Notes: generated by a model not told the origin, from the letters alone. Shown: positions 1 to 6,119, counted from the stretch's first letter. The stretch: 7,531 nucleotides of DNA from an uncultured bacterium (GCA_903896915.1 CAITZN010000267.1:1-7531); one strand, 5' to 3'. Made by a program: numbers and translations.

Positions 1-98
1 CGGAGGAGCGAATCGCCGCCGGGTCGGAAGCCGAAATCATTGGGGTCGATAAAGCCAACAGGTCTTGTCTCAAACTCAAGGCTGTCAATCGTCTTTAG
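1..98 (+). CDS. NfeD-like protein, C-terminal fragment (partial, 5' end outside window)
   Basis: The frame beginning at base 3 is open for 31 codons and ends at TAG 96-98. The peptide contains AAGSEAEIIGVDKANRSCLK, which has the look of the C-terminal OB-fold of NfeD proteins (a 'G-x-x-V/I-x-V-x-G-V-x...L-x-V' beta pattern). NfeD family members are membrane proteins encoded directly upstream of SPFH/stomatin genes and thought to act with them. The next gene here is exactly such an SPFH gene, 98 bases downstream on the same strand, and this context is the main support. With only 31 residues visible the family call remains an inference. The other two forward frames are less convincing: one stops at base 51, and the other continues into the SPFH frame without the NfeD-like pattern. 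Confidence 0.6.
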   Translation, partial: EERIAAGSEAEIIGVDKANRSCLKLKAVNRL

Positions 99-143
99 CT
101 ATTGTTTTCTCAACTGATGCGACCGGCCTCGTTCCGACACCCG

Positions 144-172
144 TTGGGCGATATCATTTTCCAGAGTATAAA
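144..172 (+). promoter_or_regulatory. possible promoter for the SPFH gene
   Basis: TTGGGC (144-149) and TATAAA (167-172) are separated by 17 bases, a sigma-70 arrangement with a weak -35 and a good -10. The -10 lies in an A/T palindrome, TATAAAAAAATTATA (167-181), just before the ribosome binding site. A transcript started here would have a leader under 20 nt. The gene could equally be read through from the nfeD-like gene. Confidence 0.3.
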
Positions 173-196
173 AAAATTATAGGAGAATCCGTTGTT

Positions 197-1120
197 ATGA
201 CGCCAACACTCATTGCCCTCTTCGCCGTCGCTGTCCTCGTCATCATCACGCTTGTCAAAGGAGCGGTTATTGTCCCACAAAGGAGTGCCTACATCATCGA
301 GCGTCTTGGCAAGTTTGACCGCACGCTTGAAGCAGGTTTTCATATTCTGATCCCCTTTGTCGATCGAGCCGCATATGTCTTCGGTCTCAAAGAACAGGTC
401 GTCGATATCCCCGCTCAGATCTGCATCACCAAAGATAACGTGAGCGTGGAAGTGGACGGCATTATTTATTTGGAAGTGCAAGATGCGCATAAGGCTGCCT
501 ACGGCATAGACAATTATCTCCGCGCTGCTTCGCAACTTGCCCAGACGACGCTGCGTTCTGCCATCGGCAAAATCGATCTTGATAAGACCTTTGAGGAGCG
601 TGAGAAGATCAACACCGAAGTGATCGACGCCATCGACCAGGCTGCTATGTCATGGGGTGTGAAGGTCCTTCGCTACGAGATTAAAGATATCACGCCGCCT
701 GTATCCGTAAAGCAGGCTATGGAGGCCCAAATGACCGCCGAGCGCCAGAAGCGGGCCGATATCGCCACTTCCGAAGGTTTGCGGCAGAGTATGATCAACC
801 AATCCGAAGGTGAGAAGCAAAAACAGATCAATGAGGCCTCGGGCAAGGCAGCTCAGGTCACACTCATCGCCGAGGCGGATGCGAAACGAATCGAGCTTAT
901 TGCCTCAGCCACTGCCGAGGGCATCAATAAGGTAGCAGCGACTATCAAGGAACAAGGGGGCATTGAAGCGCTCAACATGCGGTTGGCCGAACAATACATC
1001 AACCAGTTCGGTAACCTGGCTAAAACAACCAATACGATCATCATGCCCAGCAATGTGGCTGATGTCGCAGGCATAATCGCCACGGCGATGTCCACGGTCA
1101 AAGAGGTTAAGTTAAGCTGA
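197..1120 (+). CDS. SPFH domain / paraslipin (QmcA-type stomatin-like membrane protein)
   Basis: A 307-residue protein of the SPFH (stomatin/prohibitin/flotillin/HflK) superfamily, close in length and pattern to E. coli QmcA (305 residues). Residues about 3-26 form one N-terminal membrane anchor. VPQRSAYIIERLGKFDRTLEAG (26-47) is the typical start of the SPFH domain, followed by PFVDR, QVVDIP and ITKDNVSVEVDGIIY. Residues about 172-250 (AMEAQMTAERQKR, then E/K/A-rich repeats) form the long coiled coil used for oligomerisation. Such proteins build membrane-associated scaffolds and usually partner with NfeD, whose likely gene tail lies just upstream. The ATG at 197 is chosen because AGGAGAA (181-187) precedes it. 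The open frame extends back to an ATG at 65, but that would overlap the nfeD-like stop, lacks a ribosome site and adds 44 residues without SPFH character. Confidence 0.95.
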   Translation: MTPTLIALFAVAVLVIITLVKGAVIVPQRSAYIIERLGKFDRTLEAGFHILIPFVDRAAYVFGLKEQVVDIPAQICITKDNVSVEVDGIIYLEVQDAHKAAYGIDNYLRAASQLAQTTLRSAIGKIDLDKTFEEREKINTEVIDAIDQAAMSWGVKVLRYEIKDITPPVSVKQAMEAQMTAERQKRADIATSEGLRQSMINQSEGEKQKQINEASGKAAQVTLIAEADAKRIELIASATAEGINKVAATIKEQGGIEALNMRLAEQYINQFGNLAKTTNTIIMPSNVADVAGIIATAMSTVKEVKLS

Positions 1121-1207
1121 AGTAGTAGGAGGACAGAACTGTACTTCAGGATTCCAGGGACTGGGAACGGTTAAAGCGTACCTAATCTACGATCTACGGA
1201 GGGCTAT

Positions 1208-2386
1208 ATGCTGGCTGCATTTACCGGGGTGAAAGTGTTGGACTTGTCGCGTCTCTTGCCGGGTCCATTTTGTTCCATGCTCTTGGCTGATTTCGGAGCT
1301 GATGTCATCAAGATAGAAGATCCCAATGGCGGGGATTATATTCGTGGGTGGCCTCCGTTTCTAGGAAAAAACAGCGGGTACCATGTTGTCTTGAATCGAA
1401 ATAAACGGTCATTGACCTTGAACCTGAAGAAACCAGAGGCCAAAGATATCTTCAAACAGTTGGTGGCAGAAGCCGATGTGGTTCTGGAAGGCTTTCGACC
1501 GGGGGTAATGGACAGGCTTGGCTTAGGTTTCAAGGAGTTGCAGGCTATTAATCCCCGCCTGATTTATTGCGCCATTACCGGATACGGCACGGATGGGCCG
1601 CGTGCGCAACGAGCCGGTCACGATATTAACTATCTGGCGCTGAATGGTGTGCTTTCCTATAGCGGCCGCGAGGGCAGCCCTACGTTTCCGGGGGTGCAAG
1701 TTGCAGACTTAGGCGGTGGGGCGCTCTATGCCGCTTTCAGTATTGCTGCTGCACTGTTTGCCAGGGAACGGTTAGGGAAGGGCCAGTTTATCGATATGTC
1801 CATGGCTGACGGCGCCCTCACCTGGCATTGCCTCCGTTGGGGGAAGTATTTGGCCGATTCGACGGTCCCGAGTCAGGGGGATGATTTCCTTAACCATGGC
1901 TATGCCTGTTACAATCTTTATATGACCCGTGACGGTCGCTTCATGTCGTTGGGGGCACTGGAACCACAGTTCTGGAAGGTCTTCTGCCAAGCCGTCGGTC
2001 GGCCCGATTGGAATCAACCCAGCTACTTTGAACCCGGACCGCATCAGAAGGATTTGCAGAACCAGGTAGCTGATCTTTTTCTCAGTAAAGATCTGACAGA
2101 ATGGACACAGCTGTTTGCCGATAAAGATTGCTGCTGTGAGCCGGTGTTGAACCTGGATGAAGTGATGCAAGATGAACAGGTGCAGCAGCGCAATATGGTT
2201 GTAAACCTTATCCATGAAAGCTGGGGTGCGTATCGTCAGCTTGGTATCGCCCCAAAATTATCGCTCACCCCTGGTACTCTTCGCAGCCATGCACCGGAAC
2301 TGGGCGAACACACCGACGAGATACTGACCGAGATGGGAATGGCTTTGGCTACTCTGGAAGAATTTCGAGCTGGTGGTGTTATCTGA
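1208..2386 (+). CDS. CaiB/BaiF family III acyl-CoA enzyme, alpha-methylacyl-CoA racemase-like
   Basis: A 392-residue protein of the family III CoA-transferase/racemase superfamily. The N-terminus VLDLSRLLPGPFCSMLLADF (10-29) followed by GADVIKIEDPNGGDYIRGWPP is the CoA-binding signature. RNKRSLTLNLK (64-74), EGFRPGVMDRLGLG (94-107) and TGYGTDGP (124-131) are further family blocks. AGHDINYLALNG holds His138, VADLGGG holds Asp167 and LGALEPQFW holds Glu252. These match the His/Asp/Glu catalytic set of mycobacterial alpha-methylacyl-CoA racemase (His126, Asp156, Glu241) with nearly the same spacing, so 2-methylacyl-CoA epimerisation is more likely than CoA transfer; substrate unknown. GGAGGG (1198-1203) precedes the ATG. 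The gene stands 87 bases after the SPFH gene on the same strand, and no pathway neighbour is visible. The enzyme is probably cytosolic. Confidence 0.93.
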   Translation: MLAAFTGVKVLDLSRLLPGPFCSMLLADFGADVIKIEDPNGGDYIRGWPPFLGKNSGYHVVLNRNKRSLTLNLKKPEAKDIFKQLVAEADVVLEGFRPGVMDRLGLGFKELQAINPRLIYCAITGYGTDGPRAQRAGHDINYLALNGVLSYSGREGSPTFPGVQVADLGGGALYAAFSIAAALFARERLGKGQFIDMSMADGALTWHCLRWGKYLADSTVPSQGDDFLNHGYACYNLYMTRDGRFMSLGALEPQFWKVFCQAVGRPDWNQPSYFEPGPHQKDLQNQVADLFLSKDLTEWTQLFADKDCCCEPVLNLDEVMQDEQVQQRNMVVNLIHESWGAYRQLGIAPKLSLTPGTLRSHAPELGEHTDEILTEMGMALATLEEFRAGGVI

Positions 2387-2410
2387 ATAAATATACGGTG
2401 CGAGGTGAAG

Positions 2411-2563
2411 ATGGAGATACCAGTAGCCTCCTTTTTTTATATCGACTATACGAACGACGATTTCCAGACTCCGGCCTTCACCGGGGTTACTACATGGGGC
2501 AAGAATTTTTTTAAGTTATCGACATTGAATTATCAAAAGTTTTGCAGGGGCATTGAGCAATGA
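2411..2563 (+). CDS. 50-residue aromatic-rich small ORF overlapping the downstream aromatic-pathway gene
   Basis: The ORF starts at ATG 2411 behind a good ribosome site (GAGGTGA, 2402-2408). It is open for 50 codons and ends at TGA 2561-2563, overlapping the next gene's ATG (2560-2562) as ATGA. The product begins MEIPVASFFYIDYTNDDF and is remarkably aromatic: Phe at 8, 9, 18, 23, 33, 34 and 44, Tyr at 10, 13 and 41, Trp at 29, giving 11 of 50 residues. No membrane segment or known domain was recognised. The ATGA overlap and the location of the next gene's ribosome site (AGGGG, 2546-2550) inside this ORF imply translational coupling. Because the downstream gene acts in Phe/Tyr synthesis, one reading is a leader peptide sensing charged tRNA-Phe/Tyr. 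The other is a genuine small partner protein. Neither is proven. Confidence 0.5.
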   Translation: MEIPVASFFYIDYTNDDFQTPAFTGVTTWGKNFFKLSTLNYQKFCRGIEQ

Positions 2564-4245
2564 AAAAGATCGCGACCATCGGGCCGGAACACTCCCAGTC
2601 ATGGCAGGCCGCTGTGCAATATGATGGTGAAGCGGAGATTCTGCTCTATCCGCATGTCATGGCCCTGCTCGATGCCTTTACCGCAGGTGAGGCTGATTAC
2701 GCCATTCTTCCAGTTTACAACACTCGTGAGGGCGAAAAAAAGCAGTATTTTCGTTTTTTTGATCGGATCAAGAGCGGTTACTGGGTCGATAATGTCATCC
2801 TGCATTCCAATCTTTCCTTAGGCGTATTCAATGAGGAGGATACCCTCGAAGATCTAAAGATGCTGGTGGGTAAGCGGGAAGTTTTTACTCAATGTGAAGA
2901 GTTTATCGAAAACCGGCTGCCTGGCATTACCGAGATGAGCGTCCAGGATATCGCCGTTGCGATTGCTGAGATCAGGGAAAGCGGTGCAATCAAGGGGAGG
3001 GCGGTGATCGATAATGCCGAGACTCTAACTGCCTACGGTTTGCGGATTATCGAGCGCGAGGTCGCCCCGCATAACCGGACCCGTTACGCAGTTCTAGGCC
3101 ACAATCTGGCCCCAGCCACCGGTTATGACGCGACCACCCTGATCACCGAACCCTTGGATGACCGGGTTGGTATTCTGGTGGATATCCTGGGCGAGTTTTC
3201 TCGCCGGGGAATCAGTATCGTCGACATGCGTTCCGAGAACGATCTCAAGACACAGAAACTCCGTATTTATTTGGAGGCGGAAGGGCACATACAATCCGAT
3301 ATCATGGCCAATGCCATTGAGCATATAGAGTCCCGGGTGATCCAGCAGCGGGGCGTGATCCGGCTACTTGGTAGCTTTCCCCGGGTCGACATGCGAACCA
3401 AATATGTAAAATCGTTTGGCTTCATCGGGACCGGTGCCATGAGCAAATGGTTTGCTCGTCGCCTGGAGAGTGAAGGCTATGAAGTGTTGATGACCGGTCG
3501 GAAGACGACCCTGCGACCTGAACAAATGATCGACAAGGTTGATGTGGTAATTGTCTGCGTGCCGATCTCAGTCACTTCGGCCACTGTCCGTAAGTTCGGG
3601 CCGATGATCGGTAACGGCAAGGCCTTGATACTCCTGGCCGGTGAATCGGAGGAGACGATCAAAAGCGCTCTGGATGTCACCAGTGACGAGGTTGAGGTGA
3701 TGTTGGTACATAATCTCTGGGGTCCACAAGCTGCGACCATGAAGGACAAAAACGCCATTGTGGTGCGGACTGCACGTAGCGGTATGTTCTGCAGTGAATT
3801 CGAGGCATTTCTCTATAAACACGGGGCTGATATCTATCATGACACGCCCTCGAAACATGACTTGCTCATGGGCATCGGCCAGAAACTGCCCACCGTGATT
3901 TCCGTGGCCCTAGCCATGACTTTGAATGAGAATAATATCACCAGTGAGGACATTGCCAGCCATTGCACCCTGACCTCCCTGTATCCCATTCTGGCGATGT
4001 CGCGAGTCCATTCGCAGAATCCGCGAACCTACGCCGAAATCATGTCTACCGCCGGTGACAGCCGTAAGATTGTCAGCGATTTCGTGAAAAATCTGGATAA
4101 GGTCATCCAGATGGCTGATGCGGCCTCCATTCCCGTTCTTTGCACCCTTATCGACGAAAATGCGGAACATCTCACCGATGCTTTTCTCCAGGCTCGCATG
4201 CAGCAGGCCAAGGCCGTGGACGAGGTCCTGGGGCGAATGATTTGA
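2560..4245 (+). CDS. fused prephenate dehydratase-like / ACT / prephenate dehydrogenase (TyrA-type) protein
   Basis: A 561-residue multidomain protein. Residues 1-180 resemble prephenate dehydratase: ATIGPEHSQSWQAA at the start, EADYAILPVYNTREG (44-58; canonical form 'ADYAVVPIENTSSG'), VFTQC (108-112) and NRTRYAVLG (172-180; canonical 'NxTRFxV'). Residues 201-275 are an ACT regulatory domain (DRVGILVDILGEFSRRGISI). Residues 285-561 are TyrA-like: a Rossmann motif GFIGTGAMSKWFARRLESEG (287-306), VDVVIVCVPISVT, the catalytic-His region VHNLWGP (His384), then QNPRTYAEIM (487-496), which matches 'QDPQLYADII' of E. coli TyrA. Gly-Arg-Lys (313-315) after the second strand hints at NADP preference. 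The likely role is conversion of prephenate (or arogenate) towards tyrosine, with allosteric sensing. By manual alignment the dehydratase half has lost signature residues, and Arg294 of E. coli TyrA is replaced by Pro444. The preceding small ORF overlaps the start by ATGA. Confidence 0.92.
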   Translation: MKKIATIGPEHSQSWQAAVQYDGEAEILLYPHVMALLDAFTAGEADYAILPVYNTREGEKKQYFRFFDRIKSGYWVDNVILHSNLSLGVFNEEDTLEDLKMLVGKREVFTQCEEFIENRLPGITEMSVQDIAVAIAEIRESGAIKGRAVIDNAETLTAYGLRIIEREVAPHNRTRYAVLGHNLAPATGYDATTLITEPLDDRVGILVDILGEFSRRGISIVDMRSENDLKTQKLRIYLEAEGHIQSDIMANAIEHIESRVIQQRGVIRLLGSFPRVDMRTKYVKSFGFIGTGAMSKWFARRLESEGYEVLMTGRKTTLRPEQMIDKVDVVIVCVPISVTSATVRKFGPMIGNGKALILLAGESEETIKSALDVTSDEVEVMLVHNLWGPQAATMKDKNAIVVRTARSGMFCSEFEAFLYKHGADIYHDTPSKHDLLMGIGQKLPTVISVALAMTLNENNITSEDIASHCTLTSLYPILAMSRVHSQNPRTYAEIMSTAGDSRKIVSDFVKNLDKVIQMADAASIPVLCTLIDENAEHLTDAFLQARMQQAKAVDEVLGRMI

Positions 4246-4289
4246 ATTGAGCGGTTGACCGCAGGCAGGTGAGTGGTTAGTTTGGTCGA

Positions 4290-4391
4290 ATGAAAAATAA
4301 TCGCAGAAAAGGTTTGTTACTGCTGGCGCTTTTTGCTCTGTGGGGCGCTTTTCTTCTTTTTGGCCCTGTTCTCCGTACGGGTGCAAGCTGA
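4290..4391 (+). CDS. possible 33-residue single-span membrane peptide
   Basis: ATG 4290 opens a 33-codon frame ending at TGA 4389-4391. The product has a basic N-terminus (MKNNRRKG), a hydrophobic stretch of about 20 residues (LLLLALFALWGAFLLFGPVL) and a short polar tail. This is the arrangement of a small inner-membrane protein with a cytoplasmic N-terminus. It lies between the aromatic-pathway fusion gene and the zinc-ribbon gene, both on the same strand. The weakness is translation: no convincing Shine-Dalgarno precedes the ATG, the nearest purine-rich stretch (AGGTGAG, 4266-4272) being too far away. A TAG 12 bases upstream in frame excludes an earlier start. It resembles no family I can name, and a chance ORF in T-rich DNA is a real alternative. 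Confidence 0.35.
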   Translation: MKNNRRKGLLLLALFALWGAFLLFGPVLRTGAS

Positions 4392-4482
4392 GTTGGCTTG
4401 CCTCTGCCGCCGGTCGGTGGCCCCCCTTGCCCTTTGCCGCAATCAGTGAACAAAACTCAACCCTAAGGAGTCAGGAATCATC

Positions 4483-5139
4483 ATGTTGTCTGTCCTATTA
4501 AAATATATCGAAGAAAAACACACCTGTCCGCATTGCAGCGGCGATCTCAGTATCTGTCACTCTCCATCGGTCCATGTCGGGGACGGCCTGGGTTGGGGTT
4601 CGGAATATTTGTTCATCTGCCTCAACGACGAATGTCCGCTCTTTGCCAACGGTTGGGAATATATTGCCAATCAGTACGGCCATGTCGGCTCCTACCGTCA
4701 CATGGAGATCCCAGATTCCAAGGAAACCTATAGCATGATGGTGGTCGGCAGGGAGGCTTTCACCGGCAGCATCGTCGACATCGAGGACATTAAACGGCAG
4801 AGTGCACGGTATCAACGGCAACAGGAAGCTCTCGCAGCATTCGATCATTGTGTCGAGCGGAAGCAGCTGGAGCCAGTGCTGACGGTGCTGCTTGATGATT
4901 CGGCATCGACAGAGAACAAATCAAGGGCTGTCAAGCTGCTGGTCCTTTTGAATGATATTGCCTGTGTCGAGCCGTTGCGCAGTCATGTTTTTAAAGTCCC
5001 GCACTTGGAACATGAGGTCAATCTGGCGATCAATAAAGTGCTGGCCAACCATTTCCTCAAAGAGTGCCCTCATTGCGCTGAGCTGATTAAGGCAAGAGCG
5101 GTTGTTTGTAAACACTGTCAGCGCGAGCTGGCCAGCTGA
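4483..5139 (+). CDS. zinc-ribbon protein of unknown function
   Basis: A 218-residue protein with cysteine sets at both ends. Near the N-terminus Cys15/Cys18 (CPHC) and Cys46/Cys51 (CLNDEC) can form one zinc site, in an arrangement a little like Ogr/Delta-type zinc fingers. The C-terminus has a textbook zinc ribbon with Cys195/198 (CPHC) and Cys209/212 (CKHC), in the common context 'ECPHCAELIKARAVVCKHC'. Between them, about residues 110-190 look helical and HEAT-like (LEPVLTVLLDD, KSRAVKLLVLLND), suggesting a protein-interaction module. There is no signal peptide or membrane segment, so it is probably cytosolic. AAGGAG (4465-4470) precedes the ATG by 12 bases, a slightly long spacing. The next feature downstream is the tRNA-His promoter, with no obvious terminator between. 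I do not recognise a specific function. Confidence 0.85.
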   Translation: MLSVLLKYIEEKHTCPHCSGDLSICHSPSVHVGDGLGWGSEYLFICLNDECPLFANGWEYIANQYGHVGSYRHMEIPDSKETYSMMVVGREAFTGSIVDIEDIKRQSARYQRQQEALAAFDHCVERKQLEPVLTVLLDDSASTENKSRAVKLLVLLNDIACVEPLRSHVFKVPHLEHEVNLAINKVLANHFLKECPHCAELIKARAVVCKHCQRELAS

Positions 5140-5147
5140 CTTTCCTC

Positions 5148-5176
5148 TTGCGAAAAAGACCGCTTCTAGGTATATA
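5148..5176 (+). promoter_or_regulatory. likely promoter of the tRNA-His gene
   Basis: TTGCGA (5148-5153) and TATATA (5171-5176) are exactly 17 bases apart, a good sigma-70 arrangement. Transcription would start near 5183, about ten bases before the mature tRNA. The start region is G/C-rich (GCAGGCG), as in stable-RNA promoters under stringent control; that regulatory point is inference. Confidence 0.6.
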
Positions 5177-5191
5177 AGCAGGCGATTGCGT

Positions 5192-5269
5192 GGTGGGCGT
5201 AGCTCAGCTGGTGGTAGCACCGGGTTGTGGCCTCGGAGGTCGTGGGTTCAAGTCCCATCGCTCACCCCA
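5192..5269 (+). tRNA. tRNA-His (anticodon GUG), CCA encoded
   Basis: A full cloverleaf can be drawn. The acceptor arm GTGGGCG (5193-5199) pairs with CGCTCAC (5259-5265). The anticodon stem CCGGG (5220-5224) and CTCGG (5232-5236) encloses loop TTGTGGC with anticodon GTG at 5227-5229. The T-arm carries GTGGG-TTCAAGT-CCCAT. The discriminator base is C5266, followed by encoded CCA (5267-5269). The extra G at 5192 opposite C73 is the G(-1) identity element specific to tRNA-His. The D-stem has one weak pair. The gene appears to be a single-tRNA transcription unit with its own promoter and terminator. Confidence 0.97.
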
Positions 5270-5280
5270 TTAGAGATTGA

Positions 5281-5315
5281 GGCGATTCAAGCGTTTAGCT
5301 TGGGTCGCCTTTTTT
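5281..5315 (+). terminator. strong Rho-independent terminator of the tRNA-His unit
   Basis: GGCGATTCAAGC (5281-5292) pairs with GCTTGGGTCGCC (5298-5309), giving a 12-bp stem with two central T-G wobbles and a five-base loop. It is followed directly by six T (5310-5315). It lies 11 bases after the tRNA CCA end. Confidence 0.93.
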
Positions 5316-5590
5316 ATTCTAGTTTTTGTCCACTCTCTGTCCATTTTTTGTTGGGAGTCCTCAGGAAACAAAGGGAATCTCTCATTGCCTCGCTTCATTT
5401 CTTTTTCTTTGTTCGTCCGTATAACCGGAATAGCAGACTTCTTGGGTTTTGTTGGATAGCTTTTGGTTGATCAGGTCCGGCGCTTGTCCACCGACGAAAT
5501 GTTCTGGACAATCTGTTTGGCTTGCAAAGGCTGGTGAAAGGGCAAGTGAACTAATTGTTGCGATGATAGCGAACAGCTAAATTAATGTTT
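5316..5590. other. non-coding stretch downstream of tRNA-His with repeated TGTCCA-type motifs
   Basis: No convincing gene lies here on either strand: open frames lack starts, lack ribosome sites or overlap the tRNA. What can be seen is a set of short motifs. GTCCA occurs at 5328-5332 and 5339-5343, 11 bases apart (about one helical turn). A perfect inverted repeat TTGTCCA (5484-5490) / TGGACAA (5505-5511) has a 14-base spacer. Such repeated sites could bind a protein, but none is identified. Confidence 0.4.
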
Positions 5591-6109
5591 TCATAGAAAA
5601 TTAGCATGTCCGAGAATATTATCGGGAACGAAACCGTTGATGCTTCGCTGGTTAGCCCATTCAATCGTCTTTGGGTCTCTCGCAGCTTCGGTACATAAAA
5701 ATTTTGGATCGAGAATTTTTCCGACCCTACCGAGGTCAAGCCGATCCGCGTCAAAACAGGTTTGAACAGTTCTGTCTATGTGCGTATTTGCCTGAGTATG
5801 AAGACTACAAGCTGTGAAAAGTAGGTCGAACTCGTCATTTGGCAGGTCGAATAATTTGCCTCTAAGCAATTCTGCAAAGCGTGCTCCACGTGGACCGTGA
5901 TCAGGGTCCCAACTCTCATTGAGCCGTTGACTGTCATGGAATAAAGCAAAGAGCTTAACTACCTTTTTGTTGGCTCCTGTTGCTTCAGCCAACTGCAAGC
6001 CATTCTCGCACACCCTGGCCCAATGGCTGACTCCGTGGACACCGTTCCAGTTGAGCTGAAATTGGTCTTTAATCGCAAGGATGAGTTGATCTGAAATTAT
6101 ACTGTCCAT
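5591..6109 (-). CDS. HD-domain metal-dependent hydrolase (small, uncharacterised)
   Basis: A 172-residue protein with the HD superfamily pattern: VHGVSHWARV (His25/His29), LFALFHDSQRLNE (His58-Asp59, the HD doublet), DPDHGPRGARFAELL (His71), ACSLHTQ (His104) and CFDADRLDLGRVG (Asp120/Asp122). His29, His58, Asp59 and Asp122 are the expected metal ligands. HD proteins are phosphohydrolases or phosphodiesterases acting mostly on nucleotides, and the substrate here is unknown. There is no signal peptide or membrane segment, so it should be cytosolic. It follows the HU/IHF-like gene on the same strand after 32 bases and is probably co-transcribed with it. No good Shine-Dalgarno precedes the ATG; instead a perfect inverted repeat sits just upstream, which could influence its translation. 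No clear terminator was found after its TGA. Confidence 0.87.
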   Translation of the reverse strand: MDSIISDQLILAIKDQFQLNWNGVHGVSHWARVCENGLQLAEATGANKKVVKLFALFHDSQRLNESWDPDHGPRGARFAELLRGKLFDLPNDEFDLLFTACSLHTQANTHIDRTVQTCFDADRLDLGRVGKILDPKFLCTEAARDPKTIEWANQRSINGFVPDNILGHANFL

Positions 6110-6119
6110 GAATCTTATG

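Noticed and set aside
65..196. Longer SPFH start at ATG 65 adding 44 residues
   Set aside because: It overlaps the NfeD-like tail, has no ribosome site, and the added residues do not look like SPFH sequence; ATG 197 has AGGAGAA and gives the usual family length.
1127..1174. Strong Shine-Dalgarno-like AGGAGGA just after the SPFH stop, with an 11-codon frame from a CTG
   Set aside because: No ATG, GTG or TTG lies at a usable distance, and an 11-codon CTG ORF is not supportable.
1185..1198. Tandem 7-base duplication ATCTACG-ATCTACG before the racemase-like gene
   Set aside because: Too short to distinguish from chance; no evident regulatory meaning.
2402..2438. Possible terminator after the racemase-like gene (GGAG/CTCC or GAGG/CCTC hairpin then seven T)
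   Set aside because: Stems are only four pairs with long loops, and the T-run is explained by the Phe-Phe-Tyr codons of the small ORF.
4406..4421. GCCGCC-GGTC-GGTGGC hairpin before the zinc-ribbon gene
   Set aside because: It is followed by a C-run rather than T-run, so it is not a convincing terminator; no other role is visible.
5102..5470. 122-codon + strand open frame across the tRNA
   Set aside because: It overlaps the zinc-ribbon gene end, the whole tRNA-His and its terminator; a chance frame.
5477..5584. Start-less minus-strand open frame downstream of the HD gene
   Set aside because: It has no start codon or ribosome site and no recognisable family; the overlapping + strand frame is equally open, so chance is likely.
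5576..5605. GCTAA...TTAGC inverted repeat around the HD gene stop
   Set aside because: Only five pairs in A/T-rich sequence with a 20-base loop; it does not fit a terminator on either strand.
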